From a bacterium (GTDB lineage Bacteria > Babelota > Babeliae > Babelales > RVW-14): a stretch of DNA of 5,820 nucleotides. This document shows positions 1 through 5,117 of this stretch, one piece after another. The position numbers and the translations under genes were made by a program. The first letter of the stretch is position 1. The number at the start of each line of letters is the position of its first letter. The notes beneath the pieces are model-generated. The model saw only the letters and a list, made by a program, of their open reading frames with translations, was not told the DNA's origin and made no database searches. Location: assembly GCA_030432505.1 (NCBI GenBank), contig JAUIHA010000059.1, positions 1 to 5,820 of the forward strand, given 5' to 3'.

Positions 1-668
1 ATAAGAAGCGGGATACAAACAAATGGGCCAATGGTGTAGCCAATTGCCCAGAGCATAGGCCATAAGGAGAAGGTGATTCCTCGTCCACAAAAGGTGCTAA
101 AAAGGGTATAATGCTTAGGAAAGAGCCCTGAAAAACCGAAAAGTCCGTCTCGAAGAGAATTAAATGACAGCGAGCCGAGAACGCCTACAAGCATGCTTTT
201 GCCCTGAAATGATTGATTCTGTGCCTCAATAACCTTGTAGGTGAGTTGGCTAACAGGGAATGGGAGCTTCTCATCTTCTAGAAATTTTCTAGAAAAACAA
301 CGCCCTAAAAAGATTCCTAACGATCCTGCAGCAAGGCATATTCCCATGACAAGGAGACAAAATTTTACCGGGTGTGAAAGGCATATAAGAAATCCTGTGG
401 GATTTAGAAAGTAAAGGATCGGGAGAGAAAAACCAACACCAACAGCAATGATTCCACCACCACCGGCTATTGCTTGAATCATGGTCAGTTTTTTTCTGAT
501 GCTTAGATCAGACATGTCCTTTGCATAAAACTTCATGACAATTCCGGCAATAAGCACTATAGTAGGTGCTATCCATGGTCCAACCATGGTTGCAATAGAC
601 ACATAGGTTAGAATAGCCGTTGAGAGAAGCGTAAAAAATATTCCAAGAATTACGGTAAAAAAGGTCAT
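1..668 (-). CDS. OPT-family oligopeptide/metal-chelate transporter, N-terminal part (cut by window edge)
   Basis: Reading the minus strand from ATG at 668 gives 222 codons open to the window edge with no stop; the C-terminal part is missing. The protein is strongly hydrophobic. Membrane segments lie at about residues 4-28, 31-47, 63-88 and 96-122, and more follow from about 158. OPT-family hallmarks (family knowledge) are a Gly-rich membrane segment with GGGGIIAVGVGFSLP (69-83), the KLPFP motif after a basic loop (134-138), and YTIGPFVCIP (211-220), resembling the family's YIIGP segment. OPT proteins import oligopeptides or metal-chelator complexes across the inner membrane by proton coupling; the substrate cannot be read from the sequence. 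No Shine-Dalgarno precedes the ATG and an in-frame TAA lies just upstream, so 668 is the only ATG available in this frame. The real N-terminus may lie further upstream in another frame (see the 657-783 entry). Confidence 0.72.
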   Translation of the reverse strand, partial: MTFFTVILGIFFTLLSTAILTYVSIATMVGPWIAPTIVLIAGIVMKFYAKDMSDLSIRKKLTMIQAIAGGGGIIAVGVGFSLPILYFLNPTGFLICLSHPVKFCLLVMGICLAAGSLGIFLGRCFSRKFLEDEKLPFPVSQLTYKVIEAQNQSFQGKSMLVGVLGSLSFNSLRDGLFGFSGLFPKHYTLFSTFCGRGITFSLWPMLWAIGYTIGPFVCIPLL

Positions 669-783
669 AATTAGGTATTTGTCCGTTTAGATCGCTATAA
701 TCGATAGATAATGGTAGGGCGATTCTATCACGTTTTTCCCTGTATTTGAATTCCCAAATCTTAAAAAACCGGAAAAAGCGCAT
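657..783 (-). other. Coding-like stretch upstream of the OPT start, in another frame
   Basis: An ORF begins at ATG 783 on the minus strand. Its first 40 or so residues (beginning MRFFRFFKIW, later LPLSIDYSDLNGQIPNYD) look like a charged cytoplasmic N-terminus. It then meets a run of six T on the minus strand (plus 657-662), where the OPT reading frame lies one base away. Removing one T would join the two frames as NYDLF followed by TVILGIFF, adding about 40 residues to the transporter. This could be a real frameshift, a homopolymer sequencing error, or chance. Downstream of 657 the same ORF only re-reads OPT codons out of frame. There is no good Shine-Dalgarno at 783 either. Confidence 0.35.
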
Positions 784-798
784 TTTGAGGGAGTTTTC

Positions 799-828
799 TT
801 GAATTTCACATAGTAAATATATTACAAT
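799..828 (+). promoter_or_regulatory. Predicted promoter of the leader and 172-aa gene
   Basis: The -35 TTGAAT (799-804) matches the first four bases of TTGACA. It is followed after an 18-bp spacer by TACAAT (823-828), a five-of-six match to TATAAT. Transcription would begin near 835, a few bases before the closing stem of the structured leader at 844. The same AT-rich segment also contains minus-strand -10-like sequences (e.g. TATATT) that could serve the divergent OPT gene. Confidence 0.5.
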
Positions 829-843
829 TAGAAATAAGTAGGA

Positions 844-980
844 GTCTGCCTATTGTGATAAGGGAGGCTTTTGCAATGTACATGATGTCACCCTGCCTGT
901 GGGCCGAAGCTACCAGGGGGCGTATTATGCGCTTAGGACGTATAGAGATTTAGCAAGGCAAGACATTTAAGAATTTTGCC
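844..980 (+). promoter_or_regulatory. Structured leader RNA with two competing stems
   Basis: GTCTGCCT (844-851) can pair with AGGCAAGAC (956-964; one bulged A), closing a domain of about 120 nt. Inside it, CATGATG (881-887) pairs with TATTATG (923-929) with two G-U pairs, CCCTG (891-895) pairs with CAGGG (914-918), and GTGG (899-902) pairs with CTAC (910-913). Alternatively GGCAAGA (957-963) folds onto TTTTGCC (974-980), which excludes the closing stem. The G-U pairs favour the plus-strand transcript. I do not recognise it as 6S, SRP, tmRNA, RNase P or a known riboswitch class. It could be an unassigned small RNA or a cis-acting leader of the 172-aa gene. Pairings were found by eye, without energy calculation. 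Confidence 0.4.
876..953 (+). CDS. Small ORF, 25 aa, in the leader
   Basis: ATG 876 to TAG 953 encodes a 25-residue peptide beginning MYMMSPCLW and ending MRLGRIEI. It is preceded by AGGGAGG (861-867), a near-ideal Shine-Dalgarno with an 8-nt spacer, far better than that of the following gene. The peptide is basic (four Arg, two Glu), with no signal sequence and no recognised domain. Its codons run through the internal hairpins of the leader, and its stop lies three bases before the 3' arm of the closing stem. Translating ribosomes would therefore melt the stem and favour the 957-980 hairpin. This suggests a regulatory upstream ORF rather than a functional peptide, though a genuine small protein cannot be excluded. 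The initiation signal is observed; the function is inferred. Confidence 0.45.
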   Translation: MYMMSPCLWAEATRGRIMRLGRIEI

Positions 981-994
981 GCAAAGGATTAAAT

Positions 995-1012
995 GTGAAC
1001 GATAACCTATGA
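995..1012 (+). other. Five-codon mini-ORF overlapping the next start (ATGA)
   Basis: AAAGGA (983-988) sits 6 nt before GTG 995, which reads GTG AAC GAT AAC CTA TGA. Its stop TGA (1010-1012) overlaps ATG 1009 of the 172-aa gene in an ATGA arrangement typical of translational coupling. The 172-aa gene has no Shine-Dalgarno of its own at normal distance, so reinitiation from this mini-ORF is one way it could be translated. The same Shine-Dalgarno also precedes ATG 993, which is followed at once by TGA. The ORF is short enough to be coincidental. Confidence 0.25.
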
Positions 1013-1527
1013 ATATGAGTTTTTCAAAACTCAAAAAAATCATTTTACGTACATTGATAGCGATACTTTCGTTGTCAGTTGTTCTTCGTCTGGGGTATCG
1101 TTTATACACCGGAAAAGAAGTCAAAAAAGAGATTCGTAGAGATCCAATTGTCGAACTGCAAGAAAGTCAGTTGATAAAACAAATTGAGCCGCTGTTTGAA
1201 CAACCGGCGTCGTTGTCGTACAACTTTAATCGAATGTTACAACTGATTGATGCGGCGACAAAAATTAAAAAGGAATTTGATTGGTCATTTGGGTCAGGAT
1301 TCTTTTTCATTCGTAAAAAGAAAAAAGTCGATCTTGAATTTGTACAGCGTCTTGTTGATGAGTTGATGCGTGAGCGAGAGCGCTTGCTTCGTTATATCAG
1401 AGATCTTAAAGGGCGTAGACAAAGTGGTATTCCGGTAAAGCGGTATCGTTCTCTCTTATATTATTTAGAAGTCCTTGAAAATTTGACCGTTGAAATGCGG
1501 GATATTTTAGTTCGAGAGCAAAAATAA
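1009..1527 (+). CDS. Hypothetical membrane-anchored protein, 172 aa
   Basis: I do not recognise this family. The protein has a short basic N-terminus (SKLKK, residues 6-10) and one hydrophobic segment at about 11-27, then a basic stretch. This suggests a single-pass inner-membrane anchor; the topology is not certain. The rest (about 36-172) is rich in Lys, Arg and Glu and mostly helical in character. It includes a GSGFFFIRKKKK patch (95-106), a charged helix with MRERERLLRYIRDLKGRR (120-137) and a C-terminal helix rich in Leu and Glu, possibly coiled coil. No catalytic motif is visible. An in-frame TAA at 1003 limits the start to ATG 1009 or ATG 1015. There is no clear Shine-Dalgarno at normal spacing, but a mini-ORF overlaps the start. 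It lies downstream of the structured leader and converges with lon; no operon partner is visible. Confidence 0.7.
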   Translation: MNMSFSKLKKIILRTLIAILSLSVVLRLGYRLYTGKEVKKEIRRDPIVELQESQLIKQIEPLFEQPASLSYNFNRMLQLIDAATKIKKEFDWSFGSGFFFIRKKKKVDLEFVQRLVDELMRERERLLRYIRDLKGRRQSGIPVKRYRSLLYYLEVLENLTVEMRDILVREQK

Positions 1528-1557
1528 TTCCCACTCGCTCTTGCGAGCAAGTGGGAA
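1528..1557 (-). terminator. Intrinsic terminator between convergent genes, oriented for lon
   Basis: A 13-bp stem (TTCCCACTCGCTC against GAGCAAGTGGGAA, one C-A mismatch) with a TTGC loop directly follows the stop codon of the 172-aa gene. On the minus strand the hairpin is followed by TTATTTTTGC, a U-rich tract as expected of an intrinsic terminator, so it should end lon transcription 30 nt past the lon stop. On the plus strand no U-tract follows (GGTGTTCTC), although the A-rich codons before it give a symmetrical look. It may slow or partly stop plus-strand transcripts. Confidence 0.8.
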
Positions 1558-1586
1558 GGTGTTCTCAAAAGGAATTCGTTTTCTAC

Positions 1587-3932
1587 CTAGAGCGGTAATA
1601 AAACACGCTCGAGAACTTCGTTCACATCATCCACTAAATGAATCTTCATGCCTTTAGATATTTTATCTAGACCAACAAGATCCTTTTTATTGAGTTTTGG
1701 AACAATAACGTTATCAAGGCCGTTTTGTTTTGCTGCAAGAATTTTTTCTTTCAGCCCGCCAATAGGTAATACTTTCCCTTGTAAACTCAACTCTCCTGTC
1801 ATCGCAAATTTACCATTAATTTTTCGACCGGTGAAAGCTGAGAGCAGAGAAGAAAGCAAAGTTATACCAGCAGAAGGACCATCTTTTGGAATTGCCCCTG
1901 CAGGTAGGTGGATATGAATGTCATAGCCTTTAAAGTTCTTTGCCTGAAGACCAAATGATTTAGCGTGAGATTTAATGTACGTAAGTGCTGCTTGTGCTGA
2001 TTCTCTCATCACTTCTCCAAGCTGACCCGTCAAAATAAGTTTACCTTGTCCTGGCATGAGTGCTGCTTCTACTTGAAGAATTTCTCCACCATATGGTGTC
2101 CATGCAAGACCATTAGTAACGCCAACTTTGTCAGCTTTAATAATGTCTTCTTTTGGAATTCTTCGAGGTCCTAAGTATTCATTAATATTCTTTGGCGTAA
2201 ACTCAATTTTCTTCTCGTTTTCAACAAGTTCACGTGCATATTTTGAACAAAGTTTTCCAATAAGACGTTTAAGTTCACGAACCCCAGACTCACGAGTGTA
2301 GCCATCAATAACTTCGCCGATAACGGGTTTATCGATGAGCACACCTTTTTCTTCAAGACCTGCATTTTGAATGGCGCGTGCTACGAGATGTTTTTCTGCA
2401 ATTTCTTGTTTTTCATCAAGGGTATAACCAGACAATTGAATAATTTCCATACGATCACGAAGTGGCCCTGGAATGGTGCTTAAATCGTTTGCGGTTGCAA
2501 CGAACATACATTTTGATAAGTCAAAATCGAAGCCAAGATAGTTATCATAAAAATCTTGGTTTTGTTCTGGATCAAGTACTTCAAGAAGTGCTGCTGCTGG
2601 GTCACCGCGGTTTGAACGACCAATCTTGTCGATTTCGTCAATTACGATGATAGGGTTCATACTTCCTGATTTACGGACTGCTTGGATGAATCTTCCTGGC
2701 AGTGCGCCAACATAGGTGCGTCGGTGTCCGCGAATCTCTGATTCATCGTATACGCCACCAAGTGATATTCTGAAATATTTTCTGCCTAAGCATTCAGCAA
2801 TTGATTTACCAAGTGATGTTTTACCGGTTCCTGGAGGACCTGCAAAACAAATAATTGGGACATGGCAATCGTTTTTAAGCGCTTTGACGGAAAGATAATC
2901 AAGAATACGATCTTTAATTTCATTCAGACCATAGTGATGGTCTTCAAGAATTTGTTTCGCATGCTTAATATCAAGGTTATCTTTTGTATAGGTTCCCCAT
3001 GGAAGGCCAAGTACCCACTCAAGGTGGTTACGTATAACGGTTGCTTCCATAGACTCGGGAGCTGTTTTATTTAAGCGTTTAATTTGCTTTCTAGCCTCAA
3101 TGCGAGCTTCATCTGAAAGTGGTAACTCCAAAATTTTTCTTTGAAGGTCATCAGCATCAGCTTCACTTTCATCGCCAAGCTCTTTTTGTATTGCTTTCAT
3201 TTGCTCGCGTAGGTAGTATTCGCGCTGTGATTTATTAATGGAGTCACGAGCATTATTGCGAATTTTTTCTTGGACGGAAGATATCTCTATTTCATTATTG
3301 AGATAGTTATAAAGACCTTCTAGAAGGTCTGTTACTGAGTCTTTTTCTAAAAGATTTTGTGCTTGAGGCACGGTTAGACTCAGGTGAGAAAGAACGAAGT
3401 CACATACTCGTTCTGGGTCTTGAATTTGTGAAAGAATAATTTGGAAATCTGGTCCAAACATTTTTCCACTTGCGGAGATTTTTTCGATAAGTGCTAAGAT
3501 GTTTTTAACCTGAACGTTTGCTTTTTCTTGATCATATTCTTCTTGCTGACGTACATCACCAATACGAACATGAAGATGCTCATTATCTGAAAGTATTTCC
3601 TCTACCGGTGCTTTTGCAACACCTTGTGCAAGGATTTTAATCCCGCCATCAGGTAGTTGCATCACGCGCATGATGTTACTTATGGTACCAACGTTGTACA
3701 AATCGTTGATACTGATTGGACTTTGAAAATCATGTGGTTGTTGATGAGCTGCTAAAAGAAAAATCTTTTTTGATCCTTCTATTGCTTCTTCAACACCTTT
3801 GATGATTTTCTCATCCAAAATTAAAAGTGGTACGACCATTTGAGGGAAGACAACCACATCAACTGTTGGAATAACAGGTAAAATGCGAGGAATGTCTTCA
3901 TCTATCAAATAGTTACGATCCTTCTCGTCCAT
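1587..3932 (-). CDS. lon: ATP-dependent Lon protease (LonA type)
   Basis: This is a full-length 781-aa Lon (E. coli Lon is 784 aa), a cytoplasmic hexameric AAA+ protease that degrades misfolded and selected regulatory proteins. The N-terminal substrate-binding domain begins at about residue 15 (ILPVIPTVDVVVFPQMVVPL) and is followed by a coiled-coil region at about 210-260 containing QREYYLREQMKAIQKELG. The AAA+ module has Walker A GPPGTGKT (365-372) and Walker B PIIVIDE (427-433), with the RGHRRTYVGALPGR segment (401-414) between them. The protease domain has Ser687 in PKDGPSAGI and, by alignment to E. coli Ser679/Lys722, Lys730 in IGGLKEK as the catalytic dyad. All key residues are present and no frame disruption is seen. 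The start ATG 3932 has a strong Shine-Dalgarno (GGGGAGG, 3946-3940, 7-nt spacing). It is transcribed alone, divergent from lolD and convergent with the 172-aa gene. Confidence 0.98.
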   Translation of the reverse strand: MDEKDRNYLIDEDIPRILPVIPTVDVVVFPQMVVPLLILDEKIIKGVEEAIEGSKKIFLLAAHQQPHDFQSPISINDLYNVGTISNIMRVMQLPDGGIKILAQGVAKAPVEEILSDNEHLHVRIGDVRQQEEYDQEKANVQVKNILALIEKISASGKMFGPDFQIILSQIQDPERVCDFVLSHLSLTVPQAQNLLEKDSVTDLLEGLYNYLNNEIEISSVQEKIRNNARDSINKSQREYYLREQMKAIQKELGDESEADADDLQRKILELPLSDEARIEARKQIKRLNKTAPESMEATVIRNHLEWVLGLPWGTYTKDNLDIKHAKQILEDHHYGLNEIKDRILDYLSVKALKNDCHVPIICFAGPPGTGKTSLGKSIAECLGRKYFRISLGGVYDESEIRGHRRTYVGALPGRFIQAVRKSGSMNPIIVIDEIDKIGRSNRGDPAAALLEVLDPEQNQDFYDNYLGFDFDLSKCMFVATANDLSTIPGPLRDRMEIIQLSGYTLDEKQEIAEKHLVARAIQNAGLEEKGVLIDKPVIGEVIDGYTRESGVRELKRLIGKLCSKYARELVENEKKIEFTPKNINEYLGPRRIPKEDIIKADKVGVTNGLAWTPYGGEILQVEAALMPGQGKLILTGQLGEVMRESAQAALTYIKSHAKSFGLQAKNFKGYDIHIHLPAGAIPKDGPSAGITLLSSLLSAFTGRKINGKFAMTGELSLQGKVLPIGGLKEKILAAKQNGLDNVIVPKLNKKDLVGLDKISKGMKIHLVDDVNEVLERVLLPL

Positions 3933-3961
3933 AGAACTCCCTCCCCAAAATTATTTGCGCA

Positions 3962-3988
3962 TTTCTTAAGAATTATTATTTTTCTTAA
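3962..3988. repeat. Direct repeat TTTCTTAA in the lon 5' untranslated region
   Basis: TTTCTTAA occurs at 3962-3969 and again at 3981-3988, offset by 19 bp. Each copy is part of a small palindrome: TTCTTAAGAA (3963-3972) and TTAAATTTAA (3985-3994). The arrangement could be a tandem operator between lon and its predicted promoter. The region is very AT-rich, so chance is a serious alternative. Confidence 0.25.
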
Positions 3989-4018
3989 ATTTAAAATGAG
4001 CTAATTTTTCATAATCAC

Positions 4019-4048
4019 ATCATAAAGAAATTTCTTTGGGTAAAACAA
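4019..4048 (-). promoter_or_regulatory. Predicted lon promoter
   Basis: On the minus strand TTGTTT (4048-4043) is followed after 18 bp by TATGAT (4024-4019), a five-of-six match to the -10 consensus. The -35 is weak (only TTG conserved), as expected if an activator or an alternative sigma factor is involved. The transcript would start near 4012 and carry about 80 nt of leader. No E. coli-type heat-shock (sigma-32) promoter is visible. Confidence 0.4.
4024..4037. promoter_or_regulatory. Perfect 14-bp palindrome, candidate operator
   Basis: AAAGAAATTTCTTT is a perfect inverted repeat lying almost exactly between the predicted lon -35 and -10 boxes, where a bound dimeric repressor would block RNA polymerase. 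A second, smaller inverted repeat, CAAGAGTCTTG (4046-4056), follows toward lolD. The position makes control of lon, or of both divergent genes, plausible. The regulator is unknown; the sequence does not match the CIRCE element. Confidence 0.4.
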
Positions 4049-4062
4049 GAGTCTTGCTAACA

Positions 4063-4070
4063 TATAAAAT
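4063..4070 (+). promoter_or_regulatory. Predicted lolD -10 element
   Basis: TATAAAAT lies about 57 nt before the preferred lolD start. No good -35 is present at 16-18 bp; TTGGGT (4036-4041) would need a 21-bp spacer. Transcription would begin near 4077, leaving a leader of about 50 nt. This placement also argues against the TTG at 4079 as the lolD start, since it would be almost at the first transcribed base. Confidence 0.35.
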
Positions 4071-4126
4071 ATTTCTTTTTGTTATGCTCGTTTTCTACAT
4101 GTAATGTTTCTAAAATTGAGAAATCC

Positions 4127-4810
4127 ATGAAGATGAAAGAGAAAAGCACCATTTCGTGCATTAATGTTACCAAGCAATTTTGGCAAGCAAAGGTTGAGGT
4201 TCCAGTCCTGAATGGTATATCTGCAGAGTTTTTACAAGGTAAAAGTTATGCAATTACCGGTGCATCAGGAAGTGGTAAATCAACCCTGCTACATATACTT
4301 GGCGGTCTTGATCAGGCAACGTCTGGCACAGTAATGTTTGATGGGCAAGATATTTTTACGATGAAAAATAAAGAGCACTTTCGTAATCAAAAGATTGGCT
4401 TTGTTTTTCAGTTTCACTACCTTATCAAAGAGCTTTCAATCTTGGAAAATGTTATGATGATGGGAATTCTTGCTGGAAAACTTCAACAAGAATGTCAGGA
4501 AAAAGCTCAAGCGTTACTTGAAGAAATTGGTCTTTCGCACCGTGCACACTTCTTTCCGTCACAGCTTTCAGGTGGAGAGCAGCAGCGAGTTTCAATTGCT
4601 CGTGCTATTTTTAATAAACCAAATTTTCTTATTGCCGATGAGCCAACAGGAAATCTTGATGCTCCCAATGCGTTGCTGGTTGTAGAGCTTTTTCAAAAAG
4701 CACAAAAAGACTGGGATATGGGACTGATTGTTTGCTCGCACGATGAGCATGTGTACAGCAAGATGGAAACTATTTATCGATTAGAAAATGGCATGATTCA
4801 AGATATTTAG
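4127..4810 (+). CDS. lolD: LolD-type lipoprotein-releasing ABC transporter ATPase
   Basis: This is an ABC ATPase of 227 aa, the usual LolD size. Residues from the chosen start: Walker A GASGSGKST (45-53), Q-loop in FVFQFHYL (Gln95), ABC signature LSGGEQQR (147-154), Walker B FLIADE (167-172), D-loop GNLD (175-178) and switch His205 in CSHDEH. The stretch QFHYLIKELSILENV closely follows the LolD pattern QFHHLLPDFTALENV, which separates it from FtsE- and MacB-like relatives. LolD drives LolCE at the inner membrane to release lipoproteins to LolA for outer-membrane delivery. The reading frame is open back to TTG 4079, but homology begins only after ATG 4127, so I prefer 4127 (or 4133); neither has a strong Shine-Dalgarno. 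No LolC/LolE-like permease lies next to it in this window, so the partner must be elsewhere. Confidence 0.88.
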   Translation: MKMKEKSTISCINVTKQFWQAKVEVPVLNGISAEFLQGKSYAITGASGSGKSTLLHILGGLDQATSGTVMFDGQDIFTMKNKEHFRNQKIGFVFQFHYLIKELSILENVMMMGILAGKLQQECQEKAQALLEEIGLSHRAHFFPSQLSGGEQQRVSIARAIFNKPNFLIADEPTGNLDAPNALLVVELFQKAQKDWDMGLIVCSHDEHVYSKMETIYRLENGMIQDI

Positions 4811-4857
4811 GTAAATTTTTAAAAAGATTATATATTTTAGTTATGTTGTATTATAAT
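4804..4857 (+). promoter_or_regulatory. Predicted promoter with A/T-rich upstream element
   Basis: A perfect TATAAT (4852-4857) lies 42 nt after the lolD stop. The -35 region is poor (TTATAT at 4828-4833, 18-bp spacer). However, 4804-4824 is made of A- and T-tracts in the position of an UP element, which could compensate. Transcription would start near 4864 and give a leader of about 290 nt ahead of the exported GNAT-like gene. No GC-rich terminator separates lolD from it, so some read-through is possible. Confidence 0.5.
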
Positions 4858-4914
4858 CCGTAATAGATGGTATATGTGTGCCGTACATGGTGCCGGTTTT
4901 ACAGGGAGTCATAC

Positions 4915-5028
4915 ATGACTTATTTAGCGAAATGCTTCCCTGGCTGTAAAGGAAGCATGAACGAAACAGTTTCTTATTCTTCTATTCAATCTTGGACGTG
5001 GTCAACCTGGCGATGGTGGCGCGCGTAA
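4915..5028 (+). CDS. Small ORF, 37 aa, Trp-rich C-terminus; candidate leader peptide
   Basis: ATG 4915 to TAA 5028 encodes 37 residues. The Shine-Dalgarno AGGGAG (4903-4908) has a 6-nt spacer. The N-terminal part contains CFPGC (7-11), and the end reads SWTWSTWRWWRA, with Trp at 27, 29, 32, 34 and 35: five Trp codons in nine. A second in-frame ATG at 4957 (AAGGA at 4949-4953) could start a 23-aa version. Clustered Trp codons near the end of a short, well-initiated ORF are the hallmark of trp-type attenuator leader peptides (E. coli TrpL ends GWWRTS). The downstream gene is not a recognised tryptophan gene, and no terminator is evident. Alternatives are a small cationic Trp-rich membrane-active peptide, or chance from a TGG-rich stretch. 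Confidence 0.5.
   Translation: MTYLAKCFPGCKGSMNETVSYSSIQSWTWSTWRWWRA
4932..4958 (+). repeat. Perfect 8-bp hairpin inside the small ORF
   Basis: ATGCTTCC (4932-4939) and GGAAGCAT (4951-4958) are exact inverted repeats around an 11-nt loop. The 3' arm contains the internal Shine-Dalgarno AAGGA in part and the AT of the second in-frame ATG at 4957, so folding would hide the internal start. The 5' arm overlaps TCCCTG, which can instead pair with the Shine-Dalgarno region at 4902-4907; the two foldings exclude each other. Confidence 0.45.
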
Positions 5029-5088
5029 TCTAATTTTTCTCAACCTATTTCTTATTTTTTATAGAACGTAATTATTACCTTCACGTGT

Positions 5089-5117
5089 TATGCGTGGGGC
5101 AGATTTTGTATGCGTGG
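5089..5117 (+). repeat. 9-bp direct repeat TATGCGTGG, 20-bp period
   Basis: TATGCGTGG occurs at 5089-5097 and 5109-5117, close to two helical turns apart, 39 bp before the GNAT-like start. The CGTGG core also occurs at 4995-4999 within the Trp-codon run. A single CACG (5082-5085) can pair with the CGTG of any of these copies, and the second copy is followed by TTTTT. The repeats could be a protein-binding site or competing partners in an RNA switch. Confidence 0.3.

Noticed and set aside
508..656. Cys-rich C-terminal half of the minus-strand ORF starting at 783, looking like a CxxC zinc-binding domain (LCVYC, CRNCHEVLC).
   Set aside because: The same bases encode OPT membrane helices in the adjacent frame with clear family motifs; the cysteines come from reading hydrophobic codons out of frame.
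844..980. Assignment of the leader RNA as 6S RNA, SRP RNA, tmRNA or 5S rRNA.
   Set aside because: None of the family-defining sequences (SRP tetraloop GGAAGGAAGCAG region, tmRNA ends, RNase P or 5S cores) is present; only generic long-range pairing is seen.
933..1124. 63-aa minus-strand ORF opposite the leader and the start of the 172-aa gene.
   Set aside because: It has no recognisable features, overlaps a better-supported gene on the other strand, and looks like an antisense shadow.
1648..3074. Several plus-strand ORFs of 60-89 aa within the lon region.
   Set aside because: All lie antisense to the intact lon reading frame, with no domain or initiation signal of note.
3990..4062. CIRCE (HrcA) operator near lon, suggested by GAGCTAA and GAGTCTTGCTAA.
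   Set aside because: No TTAGCACTC left half at the required 9-bp spacing is present; the matches are partial half-sites only.
4079..4126. TTG at 4079 as the lolD start, adding 16 residues.
   Set aside because: It sits only about 9 nt after the predicted -10 element, has no Shine-Dalgarno, and the extra residues fall outside the usual LolD N-terminus.
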